From assembly GCA_037127255.1 (NCBI GenBank), contig JBANSL010000004.1, forward strand, positions 49,983,702 to 50,047,701: 64,000 nucleotides of DNA, written 5' to 3'. This DNA is from Persicaria tinctoria. Lineage: Eukaryota; Streptophyta; Magnoliopsida; Caryophyllales; Polygonaceae. This document shows positions 37,868 to 49,093 of this stretch, one piece after another (position 1 is the stretch's first letter; the number at the start of each line of letters is the position of its first letter). A program made the translations under genes and the position numbers. The notes under the pieces were generated by a model. That model was given only the letters and a program-made list of their open reading frames with translations, was not told the origin of the DNA and made no database searches.

Positions 37868-37869
<2 letters not shown>

Positions 37870-37926
<57 letters not shown>
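37870..37926. repeat. (CT)n microsatellite
   Basis: About 57 bp of uninterrupted CT dinucleotides within LTR G. Confidence 0.98.
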
Positions 37927-37930
<4 letters not shown>

Positions 37931-38330
37931 CAAGTGACGGTGGGGCTTCTTTGGATGCGCTCCTCATGAGTCTTGGGGTCAGGCTTATAGAGGAGAGGGG
38001 TGGTTGGCTTCATGAGTCAAAGCATGGGTGTGATAGGAAGGAAGTGATGAGGGTGGTTGAACTAGAATAGGAGTCTAGCTAGTTAGTTTCCATCCAAATC
38101 AAATGGGGTTGTAGCTCCTTGTTGGGCATTGGTTTAGATAGGGTAGCTGACCTCTTTAACATAACGTAAAACCCGAGCTCGTGAAGCATTAAAATATGTT
38201 ACGTTTATAAGATACGAGTAAAGTGGCTAGGCATAAAAATTTTAAATTTTCCGGGTTTTCATACTTATAAGGGAGGATAATATTCGGATTATCCTACATA
38301 TATTTTATAAATATTAATTAAATTTCGGTC

Positions 38331-38464
38331 TTCCATAAAAGCGTGTAGATTCCGACTTCACCAACAACACAAGTATAAATGCAAATCTAGCTTAAACTAT
38401 ACATTATGCACATCTAAATCATGATAAATGCATCCTAATATACCTACCTAAATGTGTGCTATCA
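38331..38464 (-). repeat. Element C left LTR, third segment
   Basis: It resumes at TTCCATAAAAGCGTGTAG (AATCCATAAAAGCGTG in the right LTR) and ends GTGCTATCA. Confidence 0.9.
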
Positions 38465-40293
38465 AATTCCCCCACACTTAAGCCTTTGCTTGTCCTCAAG
38501 CAATTAAAACCAAAATCAAATCAACGCCCCACAGACAAGCAATCCATGTAATAACTTTGGTAAAATACTTAAAACTCAAAGTAGGGAAACGAAGATTGAC
38601 AATTAATGTCATAACATGTATAAGTGCAATCCAAGGAATAAAGCAAGCATATTCATTCAACCTCACCAGGAAAATGTGTTTTCACTCTCGCTCATGTGTT
38701 TAGGGTTAAACATTCATGCTCAAACTCAATCCTTGAAAACTTAGCTAGGATAAAATTGCGTCAGTGGTCTAAATCTCCACCGCTAGTGACTTCACATGCA
38801 ACAAAAATCATGAGGTCTTTGTATAGGTTGTAATGGGGTCATGGTAGGAACATAGGGTATGTAAAATATTTAGGCTATGTGGTGCTAAAAATCCGGGAAA
38901 AAAGGTTAGTAAACAACCAGAAATACACCAACACCAAAACACTTAATATGCCATTCCAATAACATGTACTCCTTCACAATAAAAATTCGCACACAATTTT
39001 CCAATATCCACACAAACTCATTCATTTCTTTTTTTCTTTTGATAATGATTTTTTTTCTTGACTTTTACCCCTAAGTGAATTTTATCCTCCTTAGGTCCCA
39101 AGTAATAAGCACATAAAAATCATCTCTATAAAGTACAAATGAATCACCCAACATAATTTCTCAACTCAAAGCAACTCCATCAACACATCAAAATATTCAC
39201 CAACTCTTCTTCTAATTCCCGGATGGGTCAGGCTAATAATTGGCTAGGAAGATTTGTGGAGCTAACAAAATAGGCTTATAAGGCTCAAATTGGCTTCAAG
39301 CAAAGAATAATGTATACGGTGGGTAAAGTATAATATGGCTAAAAGAAAATCATGTCTCAATCACTTTAAGGTCACATGCAAAAATCATATAAATGCAGCC
39401 TCAATAAAGATATCTAAACGCAATTTAAAGAGGAAGTAATCAAGGAGAGTATTCACACACAAAGAAACAAGAGGACATATATGTGTAGTCCCAATAAGGC
39501 CAAAATAACTCACAAGGTCAAATTGTTAGAACTTAAATACCACTTAAATTTCAAAGAATATACATGCTCAATTATCTCATCAATCTTGTTCCCCAAAAGT
39601 CTATAAAACAATTCAACGTTTCAAACACTTCAAGCAAGTCATGGGGCACATGATAAGATAAATATAGAGGAAAAGTAGCCTAGATGGGAAAATCAGACCT
39701 AAAGTGTATGAAATGGATGATATTTTTGTATTTTTTTTAGCAAATGAAATGTATGAGTAAAAATAAATATGAAAACATAAATAAACATGATATGCAAAAT
39801 CTATCTATATGCAATGCAATTCCTCCCCCACACTTAAATTTTTCTTTGTCCTCAATGAAAATTAAAGACAACACATTATAAAAACACAAAGGAAGAGATA
39901 AATGGAATACTCACAATGTGGTGGAAAGGTGGATTTATGAACCTTCATGGATGAACAAAGAGTAACTAGCAACATTCGTAGCCCATACCAAAAACGCCAA
40001 ACACAAACTAACCTATAACTAAATAAAAATGTTAAACAATAACTAAACTCGAGGGGAAAAAGATTATTACCTATCTTGGGTTGCCTCCCAAGCAACGCCT
40101 TTCTTTTATTTCATTGGCATGACTTATTCTCAATCTCAATTCCTTACCTATCAGACATTGTCAAGGCTCTCAACAACCTATCATAACCATGTGCACACAT
40201 CTTAAACAGGACATCATACCTCAAGAATAAATTGAAACTATATAATATAACACTTAAATACCTTTTTAATTTATCAAAGAGTTGAGCACGACT
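38465..40293 (-). other. Element C 3' interior, non-coding, with polypurine tract
   Basis: The minus strand next to the LTR reads AAGTGTGGGGGAATT, a strong polypurine tract. Just inside it is GCTTGAGGACAAGCA, also seen near the LTRs of D1, D2 and F and usual in Athila/Tat-type elements. The rest of the 1.8 kb is AT-rich with only small frames and no pol. Confidence 0.75.
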
Positions 40294-41157
40294 CTATGAT
40301 GGAGGAATATAATACCACCAGTTCAGTTCCATATGTGGCTTATCAAAATAGCAATTAAAAGTATCAACATAATCACTATTACCTTCCAAATTGCAAAAGT
40401 TTACCTTTATTATCTCTTGAGCCTCAGCAGATGGCCCTAGACATGGTTCATCAATGGGGGAGCTGAGAATGAATGCATCAGATGGGGTAGGAGACACAAC
40501 ACATGAAACCTCATGCATCGACTCATGAGATTCCATGTCAGGAAGCACCAGACCTTCTTCTCCATCGTCAAAGACACTATCGTTGTATGTGAACGATTCC
40601 TCCTCGTTATGAAACCAACTAGGGTGGAATGAATTAAGAACAATGGCTTTGACATGATCTTCCATTCTTGCATCCTTCAATGTTTCAGGGGATGGCGGAA
40701 TGGGTTTTCTTTCTTTATCAACTTGAAGGGCGGCCATCCGATCTGCTATTATCTCGCTCGCTGTTTGAATAAGTTGGCTCAATTGTTCCCACAAGTGTTT
40801 GATCCTCTCAGCATTCTCCTGTATTGCTTGAGTAAGGGCTTGGATTTCATCATCCAAGTGTGTGACAGAGTCCTCCATTGGTGGATAAGACGTGGTGAGC
40901 AACTCTTCCTGTTCAACATGGTAACCCATGTAATAGAAAAAATCCCACAACCTCGACAAACCTAATCGTGCTAGGCCTCCGTTACTCATGTACTCAGCAA
41001 GCGCTCGTGTCTCAGCAGTCATCCCGTCAATTATGCAAATAATTATATATCGGATGCTGTCTTGATAACCCCGTGAATTACGAATGTCAACATATATCTG
41101 CAATCTAGTCAGATATTGGTGAAAATTCTCACCTTCAAACTGCAATAACCTCAACAT
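40294..41157 (-). CDS. Gag-like protein of element C
   Basis: A 287-codon minus-strand frame. I placed the start at the Met of MLRLLQFEGENFHQYL; an upstream open extension runs back into the LTR across the primer site and is unlikely to be translated. Residues about 5-100 resemble the central gag region of plant non-autonomous gypsy elements: FHQYLTRLQ, then a helix-rich stretch with IIDG, then SNGGLARL. Next come a coiled-coil-like Gln/Glu-rich stretch (LTQAIQENAERIKHL) and an acidic C-terminus. There is no zinc knuckle, protease or reverse transcriptase. The role would be packaging of its own RNA if expressed. Assignment to gag rests on pattern and context only. Confidence 0.6.
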   Translation of the reverse strand: MLRLLQFEGENFHQYLTRLQIYVDIRNSRGYQDSIRYIIICIIDGMTAETRALAEYMSNGGLARLGLSRLWDFFYYMGYHVEQEELLTTSYPPMEDSVTHLDDEIQALTQAIQENAERIKHLWEQLSQLIQTASEIIADRMAALQVDKERKPIPPSPETLKDARMEDHVKAIVLNSFHPSWFHNEEESFTYNDSVFDDGEEGLVLPDMESHESMHEVSCVVSPTPSDAFILSSPIDEPCLGPSAEAQEIIKVNFCNLEGNSDYVDTFNCYFDKPHMELNWWYYIPPS

Positions 41158-41264
41158 TCTAAAAGTTAGTAGGAAGGGTGTTATGAACCGTAAGACAGGT
41201 TCACAACAAATTAGATACATACAAAAACTGATAAACACACAAAACAAAGAAATAAACTTTGATT

Positions 41265-41281
41265 CCCCGGCAACGACGCCA
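41265..41281 (-). other. Primer binding site of element C (tRNA-Asp type)
   Basis: The plus strand reads CCCCGGCAACGACGCCA; the minus strand is TGGCGTCGTTGCCGGGG, one base from the usual tRNA-Asp complement of plant gypsy elements. Five bases separate it from the LTR. Confidence 0.85.
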
Positions 41282-41286
41282 AAATT

Positions 41287-42719
41287 TGATAGGAGAAAAC
41301 TGTTGTTGTTCCTATAAAAGTACAACTCAAACCTACAAACTAGTATAGTAAGCAAGTAAGAGGTCGATCCCACAGAGAATCAAGTATTCCTTAGCAATGT
41401 ATATTTATCAATTAATAGGAAATAGGGGTTTTGGTGATTGAAGATGAGAAAATAAACTATAAACAAGTTAGTAGAGATAACAATTGAGAAAATAGTTTCA
41501 TCTACAAATATCCACTTTAGTTTGGTTGATTGATCATCGATTCTTCTTCAAGTTCTCTTTTCATCCTAATATTGTTCCGGTCCTGATCTTGTGTAAATTA
41601 CTAGTCCTACGAGTCCTAGTAACCCTTACTAATTAGATAACCCTAACACGGTCAAGATTCAACCTAATAGTAGCATTAAGATTAAGGATTAACCAGGATA
41701 CATGCAACACCAAGCTACGAGTCAGCATTCAACATGTAATTGATTCTCTGCACACCAGTTTAGTCCTACGAGTCATAAAAAGGCATGATTGCTACCATGG
41801 ATTAAAGTTCGCTACGAGGAATCTACAAAATCCTAGCAATAATCTCAACTAGTTGTACGGACTAGAAGAAATCAACAATATTCGCAAAAGAATCAATACG
41901 AATCAATAGGAATAGAATAAGAATAGAAATCTCACAACTTTATCAAACCAAAGCTTCAATCCATAGACGAAACGGAAGAGTTTAGCACTACATGGCCATG
42001 GAGGCTCCTCTCGAGGGTTCTCTCAATTGATAATCTCCAAGTGCATAAACTAACGAATTAAATCCTTAAAACAAACCCTAAAAACGTCCTTAAAAAGCCT
42101 CAAAAGAGTCGGCTAAATAATACTACTCTACACCTTATTAAAGAGATAAAAAGCCCATTCAGCAGACTCAGCGTTTCTGCAGAGGCCGCGGGGCAGCCAA
42201 CCCAAGTCGCGGGGCGGCCAGGCGATCAGCGAAATCCTTCGTCAGAGCTTCGGGTCGCGGGGCGGTTTCCTTGGCCGCGAGGCAGCTTTTACTGTTCACA
42301 TCAATTTTTCATCTTCGAATTCGGTCCCGTTGTCAACACGAAAGTTGCATATCTCGGAAAGATCTTTCCAACGCATGCTTATAATAGTCAATCGGACCAT
42401 CGAGACTTCCAGAAAGAGCGAAACAAGTTCAGCATGTCTAGCGACAACTTCCGCGGACTTGTTCTTCACTTAGGCTCTCTAACTTCGATTCCGCTCCCGG
42501 GCTCTTCACTTTACCTCCTCCTTTTCACTCTTCCTTCATCCATGAGCTTCCTCATTCCATGTCGGATCCACATATACCTGAAATAATCCATAAAAGCGTG
42601 TAGATTCTGACTTCACCAACAACACAAGTATAAATGCAAATCTAGCATAAACTATACATTATGCACATCTAAATCATGCTAAATGCATCCTAATATGCCT
42701 ACCTAAATGTGTGGTATCA
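41287..42719 (-). repeat. Element C right LTR (1433 bp)
   Basis: It starts TGATAGGAGAAAACTG and ends GTGGTATCA. It is free of insertions and serves as reference for the split left LTR. The plus strand has GAGGTCGATCCCACAGAG near its start, the complement of the CTGTGGGATCGACC box usual near the 3' end of such LTRs. Confidence 0.9.
42185..42286. repeat. Paired GC-rich motifs in LTR C
   Basis: GCCGCGGGGCAGCC starts at 42185 and GTCGCGGGGCGGCC at 42206 (21 bp apart). GTCGCGGGGCGG starts at 42254 and GCCGCGAGGCAG at 42274 (20 bp apart). They stand out from the AT-rich surroundings. Confidence 0.75.
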
Positions 42720-42724
42720 AGAGG

Positions 42725-42867
42725 TAAAAGCATAATTGTGAAAAAAAGCAAAGAGTGAATTATGAGAGGATGAGGGTTGTGGAAATATCATATGTTGAGA
42801 GTTTAATTGCTTCCCCTGTATGACCATTAAAAGTATTGTTTGAGGACAAGCAAGATTAAGTATGTGG
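42725..42867 (+). other. D1 3' non-coding region, last part
   Basis: It continues D1 after element C (TAAAAGCATAATTGTG) and ends with TTGAGGACAAGCAAG and AAGTATGTGG before the LTR. It matches the D2 region 47598-48020 on the opposite strand. Confidence 0.75.
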
Positions 42868-43100
42868 TGTTGATGTGCGCTCAGTTTACCACGTTTTGCA
42901 TTATCTTTTACTTCGATTTCTGTCCATATTTTATATTTCTAGGTTGGGAAAGCATGAGATTTGTGTGTTTTATGTATATTCGCAATATATGGAGGTCTAC
43001 ACAAGTTTCTGTTTAATTTCGCACAAATCGAGACATTTTTGGAGCAATTCGGAGAAGAAGGAAACAAGCTGGAAATCACCCAACATCTACTAGAGTCCAC

Positions 43101-43300
43101 TCGACGTCCACTGTTTGACTCGACGTCGAGTGAAGAAAAGCCACATATCGAGTAGAAGCAAATGAGCAGTCGATATCAACCATCCCACTCGATATCGAGT
43201 GAGGCAAGACTCGAGACCACACACAAGACCCGATGTCGAGTGAAGCAACACTCGAGATGAAGACATGACTTGATATCGACTCATTTAACTCCATATCGAT
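43101..43300. repeat. TCGA-NN-TCGA decamer array, D1 LTR, first group
   Basis: Pairs start at 43101/43120, 43170/43189, 43211/43230 and 43252/43270, that is 18-19 bp apart. Typical copies are TCGACGTCGA and TCGATATCGA; several are one or two bases off the consensus. Confidence 0.75.
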
Positions 43301-44221
43301 TGACATCCCAGAAGCCTTCCGACATTTTGAAGAGTCCTTACCCGAGGAGAATTGCTTCCATAGTAAGAAAAGAATATTCTATCATCTTTGAAGAATTTTT
43401 ATCCTCTTTGGTTAATTCCATATTTGCCTAGGGGATTTTCTATTATTTTATTTATTTAATTAAGGAACTTTTATCTTTAGATAGATATAAATAGATTGCT
43501 CTCCTAAAATAGTTAGGATTGAAGCCTGTAAATAAAGCCTTAGGGGCTGAGTTTTTATTCATTATATAACACAAGTAATTAGGCAATAGAAAGAGTAGAG
43601 AGAAGGAGCTTGCCCGAGTAGGGTTGTGAAGCGAGAGCGATTGTGGCTTTGTTCGGTTGTAATCCTTCGACATTAGTTTCAATTAAATTTTATTTCTTTC
43701 CAATGATGATGATGTCTATTGCAGTGAGGTAGGAGTAGTTCCCTTACTTCTAGGATTGGGGTGAGTCCGACAATAGCCATGTAAGTTTGTCAAACGTACG
43801 ATCTTTTTATGCAATTTCATCTTCTATTTCTTATTGTATGATTCTTCTACGAGAGTAGTAGGTAAATCCTTATTTGTAATATTGAAGCGAAAGTGATCTT
43901 ATTGTGAATTTGGATTAATTATAAAAAAGGGTAGTAACAATTAGGGTTTATGCGAGAGACTCTATATTCTTAATTGTTAATAACGAAGGTTATTTGAAGA
44001 AAAGACATAATCTTTTATGAATATGGCATAATTCTTATATTGTTATCGTTACGATATAAATTCCTCGACTTTGGAAGTTCTTTAGTTAATTGATTTATGA
44101 AACAACAATCCTTCATTTATTTCTGCTCATACAACTTCTCATCCATCCTTTTACTCTTAGGACATTCTACTCCGACATTTACTTTTCATTTCTGCACGTT
44201 TTTTAGTTTCTGCACGACCAC

Positions 44222-44392
44222 TCGATTTCGACCCTACCAGTCGATATCAAGTTTCTAACCTGATATCGAGTGGCCTTCTACTCGACGCCGAGTCTGTTGT
44301 TTTCTGTTGTGCAGTTTTTTCACTGAAAATCGACTATTGACTCGATTTCAACCCTTTTGAGTTGATATCGAGTGATCTGCTGGTCGACGCTA
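44222..44392. repeat. TCGA-NN-TCGA decamer array, D1 LTR, second group
   Basis: Starts at 44222, 44241, 44260, 44282 and again at 44342, 44362, 44383. The order of variants is the same in both runs (TCGATTTC.., then ..GATATC.., then TCGACGC..), so the group is duplicated with a period of about 120 bp. Confidence 0.75.
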
Positions 44393-44563
44393 AGGGCTGT
44401 TTTTGAGAAACTATCAAGGCGAGCGCTGACACACTTCTTTCTGGATTCGATCCTGATTCCCTACTACTACAGTGGGAGGCTTTCTTGTATTTTTATTTTC
44501 GTAGACTCGGGAATCGATTTGGATTCATATTTATATTTATTTAGGCTTGATTCCCTCTTAACA

Positions 44564-45362
44564 CTTTTGCATACGAGATATGGGCTAAGGATGCTAATGA
44601 GTTGATTGTTGTTGATATGATAGCAAGTTAAGATTTAGTATGAACGTTTGACGAGGGTTTCTAGGGATGATAATAGATGGTGATTAGGGATGTCAGATGA
44701 GCCTTCCAGGTAGGCCTTAGGTGGGGCATATGCCAGAAATTGCAAGATAACCGAAATGAGGTTGTAGTATAGGCGAGAAATTTTGGAGGAAGGATAGGGT
44801 AAATCTGTTTAGGTATGAATAAGGAAGATGTGAGGCGATTAAACTTGTGCGATTAAGGATCCTTGTAGGAAGGATGCGATTACAAATAGACTATTGATAC
44901 TATGAATAGAAACGATGTTGTTGAGGAATGAGTTATGGATACCATTGAGGTTGAGCAGAAAGAACTGTATGAGAATTGGTGTATCTTGGCAAATTAGCCA
45001 TTTTTATGATAAGGAACAGGATGTGAGGCGTGTACTTGGGTAGTGCTCATGTAAGGTTGAGGATAATTGTTGAAATTGTAATTGGAGGATTACTAGATGT
45101 GTGACTGGGGATTTCTAAATTAGGAAAGTGATCATCACTGTTTTAGGTAGGTAACGGTTGGAGTTTTGAGATATTTGGCAGGAAGATGAGTCCTTGAGGA
45201 ACGACTTGTAGCTAGGCGAAAATTATCGTTAAAGTAGAATCATGAGTTTAACTTATTGGGTTTAGAGGTAAAAAGACTTTAAGTGGCGAATATGGGAACT
45301 AGTCCAGGTGGAGAATATGAGAGTATTATCGTTAAAGTAGAATCATGAGTTTAACTTATTGG
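44564..45362. other. Unclassified stretch ending in a templated junction
   Basis: About 800 bp, G/A/T-rich on the plus strand, without a convincing gene. Its texture resembles the interior of array A/B in the opposite orientation, but I could not align it. ATTATCGTTAAAGTAGAATC and the following bases (38 bp in all) occur at 45222-45259 and again at 45325-45362, immediately before D2 sequence begins. Confidence 0.5.
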
Positions 45363-45854
45363 TTTCAGCTCTTCAAGCCACTTCAGTCCAGGTCCAGCGA
45401 GAGACCAGCGAAAAGCCTTCATCTTTACATATTCCAAAGTTGTACCTTCAGCAAGAGTACGGCACATGTCAGAAAAAATGGTAATATGTTCAAGAGGACA
45501 CTCATTAAATCTACCAAAAAAGGCATTATTTTTAAGCTCTATAAGAAATTGAGTGCGAATTTCAAAAGAGTTTTCAGGGATAAGAATCGCCGATTCAGGC
45601 ACGACGAGAGTTGGGTGCATATAATCCTCTGCCGTGGTTGGGTACTGGGCAAGCTCAACCTTCGCTTGTTCCCTTGCTTCTTTCTCAGTGGCGATAGCAG
45701 CATCTTTAGCGGCCAGTTCCCTTGTAAGCCTTGCAATCAGCTTCTCTTGTGTTTCAGCGGCTGCCATGGCTCTTTGTAGTTTAGCTCGGATGTGTAGGAG
45801 GCATTCCGGTTCGTCTAAGCCGTCAAACTCAGGTGGTTGACCAGAACGGCGCAT
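45363..45854 (-). CDS. D2 second-unit gag, N-terminal fragment
   Basis: An open frame from MRRSGQPPEFDG at 45854 to the junction at 45363, running about 12 bp beyond into unrelated sequence. It encodes a Gln/Glu-rich coiled-coil-like N-terminus (LARLTRELAAKDAAIATE-like), then the gag matrix-side region (IRTQFLIELKNNAFFGRFNE) and WSLAGPGLKWLE. It lacks the two stop codons found in the homologous D2 gag at 52236-51340, so it is the better preserved copy although truncated. Confidence 0.7.
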
Positions 45855-45918
45855 ACACCTGTAAAGTAACTCAAAGGAAAAAGTGAGATCTGACTACCTA
45901 AGGCGCGAATGATAGCTT

Positions 45919-45935
45919 CCCCGACAACGGCGCCA
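45919..45935 (-). other. Primer binding site of the second D2 unit (tRNA-Asp type)
   Basis: The plus strand reads CCCCGACAACGGCGCCA; the minus strand TGGCGCCGTTGTCGGGG differs by one base from the tRNA-Asp complement. Three bases separate it from the LTR. Confidence 0.85.
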
Positions 45936-45938
45936 ATT

Positions 45939-47597
45939 TGTTGTAACGGAGGAAATCAAGTATGAAATATAATGAAATATAAATCAAACCAGATTTAGGC
46001 CCACGCAAATAATTACAAGACTCCCTCCAATGCAGTAATGGGAAGTCAGGATCGAATCCACGAGGAAGCGTGTCAGCGGATCCTAGGCAGCTGTAAATCT
46101 CACAGAAAAGCAAACATAAGACAGAAACAAAGAAACAAAGGAACAAGGAAAGAAAGACAAACGAAAGCAAGAAATAAAACAAAAGCAACAACTAACTCGA
46201 TCTCGACAAGCCCTAACTTGAGATCACCTTCAACTCTCGCAAAAGAATCATGCTCATAGGGATAGAAGACAAATCGCATAACAAGATTGTACCTTTACCG
46301 CATCACCTTACATGGCCACCGTCGGGCTCACCCCAGACCCAGAAGTGGATGGACTACTCGCTCTTCATCATCAAGAAAGACATTAAATAACAAAAGAAAC
46401 TAACTTGCATTGAATTAAATAAAGAAAGCTTAAAACCAACAAGACAAATCCGTTTTCGCCTTTCCACCTTGCTTGCCACAAACTGTCTCTCTCTACTTCT
46501 ATCTACTTGAATGGAATTCAATTGGAATCAGATGCCTAATGCTCAGCCCCTAAGACTTTATTTATAGCCTTCTATTCCTTGCTAATCAAGGATAGAATAT
46601 ATCTATCTTTATCTAAATCTATATCTAAAGGCTTTAAGATAAATAAATGGATAAAAGGAATTAAATCTAAAAGGAGAAATAATATCTAAATAGGTAAGTA
46701 TCTTCTTGTTGATAGATCTTACCTTCCATGGATAGTTGATAGATTGATGTAGGATAGACTCAGCCATCTCGGATTCCTTCGGCTCCAAGGACTCCCAAAC
46801 CGACACGGACAGCCAAAGCGCATAACGCGGCTTCGGGACGCGGCTCGTCAATCTCGACCAGGGCTCCTCGAGATCGAGTAGGATTCGTCGTCCATGGCTG
46901 GCTGGGCTTGGTCCAGCAACTGGTGCTCGTCGTGGCTCGGATGTGGATTCTTGGGTCCTCGATCTCGACAAAACAACTCGAGATCAAGTAGATCTGGCGT
47001 CGAGGGTGGCTAACTTGTGATGTCGGGCAACTTCTTCCTCGACAGGCTCGGAAAGACGCCATGGTGGTCCTCGATCTCGACAAGCCTCCTCGAGATCAAG
47101 TAGGGTTGGCTTCGGCGTCTCCGTCCTCAGCTTCTCGACTTGTCACAACTCGTCCACTCCGGACATGGTGTCTAGACGTCGTCGATCTCGACAAGCTGTA
47201 CTCGAGATCGAGTAGGGTTCTGGGAGTCGGGTTGTCTTTGACTCAGTCTCTCTATTAGTGCTTAGTCGACATGGCCTGTGCTCGAACACCTTCGTCGAGG
47301 TCGAGTAACTTTACTCTAGATCGAGTAAACATGGGTTCCTAGCTTGATTCGACTGGTTCCGTTGCTTCTTGGCCTTGGAATTCTGTATTTGATTTCCGAG
47401 CTTTTCCGACCTTTCACAAAACTGCTGTAATTTGCCTCGAATTCTGCGAAATTAAACAGAAATTGGTGTAGATTCCATAATTTGGCAAATAAACATAAAC
47501 TGCATAGATTATGTACTATCTTATCCCAAATGCATGAAATGTATGCATAAAACGATATAAAAGTTACTGTAAAACATGGCAGATTCAGCTTACAACA
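45939..47597 (-). repeat. D2 shared LTR (1659 bp)
   Basis: It starts TGTTGTAACGGAGG and ends CAGCTTACAACA. It is about 414 bp shorter than the right LTR. The break lies where GAGATC and GGATCACC of the long copy are joined through a shared GATC (52603 and 53015), a microhomology deletion. Decamer modules start at 46848, 46959, 47071, 47182 and 47295. Confidence 0.85.
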
Positions 47598-49093
47598 AAC
47601 ACCCCATACTTAAGCTTGCTTGTCCTCAAGCAATACTTTTGTTTGTCATTCATGGGAAGAAATCATAACTCTCAACATATCATATTCATTCTTATATAAC
47701 CCTGCAACCAATTACCATCCTCGAAAAGGTACTAGTGTAACAGATCCATGCATGTGCAAATATACAAAAGCAACATCTACTCACAAAAGGAGGGTTATGC
47801 AAAAACAACTCATGTGACAAAGCATTAATAATCAAGAGGACTTTAATTTAAGCTCAAATAAGAAGTAGATTGGTAAAAGGCTAAAAGGTAGGCAATTTCT
47901 GGCAATGTGGTGCTTTTGATCCGGGTAAATGGAGTATTTCCAAACATGAATTTCCACATTCCTTTTCATAAGATTCATCACCTTTCATATTGCTTTTATT
48001 CATAATAATGCTTTTACCTCTCTGACCTTAGCACTGCCTTCTCGCGAGTCGCAAACATGGGTGTCATGAATGGCCCCGGATACTTAGTGCGTCGGACTCC
48101 TCACGCTGTGTCCCATCTCTCCAAACTATTATCTCAGAGAGCAGGGTCAATCTACCTTTATCTCCTGAGGTGATTGGATTTTCTTTCACTCATTAAATTT
48201 TCCATATTTTTTTTTTCAAACAATCCCCTTCCAAACTCCAATAGTAATAACCATAACACAACTACCATATAACATCTCCATAATGTAACATCATTCTCAA
48301 CATAATCCCCGGATAGGAAATAAGGTAAAGAATGGGCAATATTTAGAACATGTGGAGCAATAATTGAAATAAGGCATTTTATGGCTTTTGTGTAGTGCAT
48401 AAGCATAGGTAAGGCTAGGATTATAATAATATTATATGGAAATATAAAGTCCTCCATCCTCCTATCATGCAACATGTCAAAAGCAACATCAAATTTTACC
48501 TCCTTTCATGGTTTTCAATAAATAATACACTTCATTGTGACTTCCCTTTACCGGGCAATTTCATGCTATATCTCTAATGAATCCAATTTTGCATCGTTGA
48601 GTTCAATATAGGCTTCCATGACATTAATCAAAAAAATTTCAACGGGGGTCATTTTTTCTCAAATTTTGGAAATCATGCATATAAGCATAAAAATCAATAA
48701 TGAATTCCAAAATAGCCATGTAGCAATTCAAAAAATAAATTCTAAATATGCACACATAATGTCAAATATGTAAAATATGAACAAAGTAAGCCCTTCCCCC
48801 ACCCCATACTTAAACATTACAGTGTCCTCACTGTATAAAAACAAGGGTAAAGAAAGAAACTCACTTGACAGGTGTGCATATCTTCTCAATTTTAAATAAA
48901 AGGAACCGCTTGGGCCGAGTCTGAATATAGCTTGCTTCTATCCTATGGACCTGAAAAGTATAGAAGACATATACCCACAATAGAAAAAACTAAAAGTGTT
49001 CAAAACCAAAAACAAACAAAACAATGTCCAAAACTTAATGTCTATGTACAAGCTCTAGATTTTATAGTCGCTAGGCCGACTTTCCATTTATGC
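47598..49093 (-). other. D2 3' non-coding region with polypurine tract
   Basis: On the minus strand it ends GCTTAAGTATGGGGTGTT before the LTR. GCTTGAGGACAAGCAAG precedes it. It is homologous to D1 27885-29049 plus 42725-42867 and provides the uninterrupted form of the element C target site. No genes are seen; frames such as 48158-48475 are not conserved. Confidence 0.75.

Larger units (their letters stand above)
31445..38330 (-). mobile_element. Solo LTR G (Tekay-like family) inserted in LTR C, with nested elements
   Basis: It starts TGTAACGACCCAAAAG. Its right end, AAATTTCGGTC, looks like the inner part of a complementary GGTCGTTACA end that has lost its last bases together with the target duplication. 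The GCCGGGTCAAAACCAAATC stretch (about 31778-31796) and GACTTACCTGGAGTTCG (about 36794-36810) match array A and B LTRs, so it is a relative. I find no primer site, polypurine tract or second copy, so it is probably a solo LTR, about 2.5 kb after subtracting H and I. Minus orientation is inferred from that resemblance. Confidence 0.65.
29050..42724 (-). mobile_element. Element C: gag-only LTR retrotransposon with nested insertions, TSD AGAGG/AAAGG
   Basis: LTRs lie at 29055-38464 (expanded by nested elements) and 41287-42719. The 5-bp flanks are AAAGG at 29050-29054 and AGAGG at 42720-42724. The uninterrupted homologue in D2 reads CAGAGAGGTAAAAGC (complement of about 48016-48030), which confirms AGAGG as the original site and one later G-to-A change. 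A tRNA-Asp-type primer site and a polypurine tract read on the minus strand. The interior encodes only one gag-like protein, so the element is non-autonomous (TR-GAG type). Confidence 0.9.
42868..44563 (+). repeat. D1 3' LTR (1696 bp)
   Basis: It begins TGTTGATGTGCGCTC and ends TTCCCTCTTAACA, aligning in layout with the D2 LTR (TGTTGTAAGCTG...TTACAACA) and sharing TGGATTCGATCCTGA near its end. The 5' partner is lost. Two groups of TCGA-type decamers lie inside it. Confidence 0.8.

Noticed and set aside
41158..41373. N-terminal extension of the element C gag frame (total 359 codons)
   Set aside because: It runs through the primer binding site into the LTR and is hydrophobic and unlike gag; translation more likely starts at 41157.
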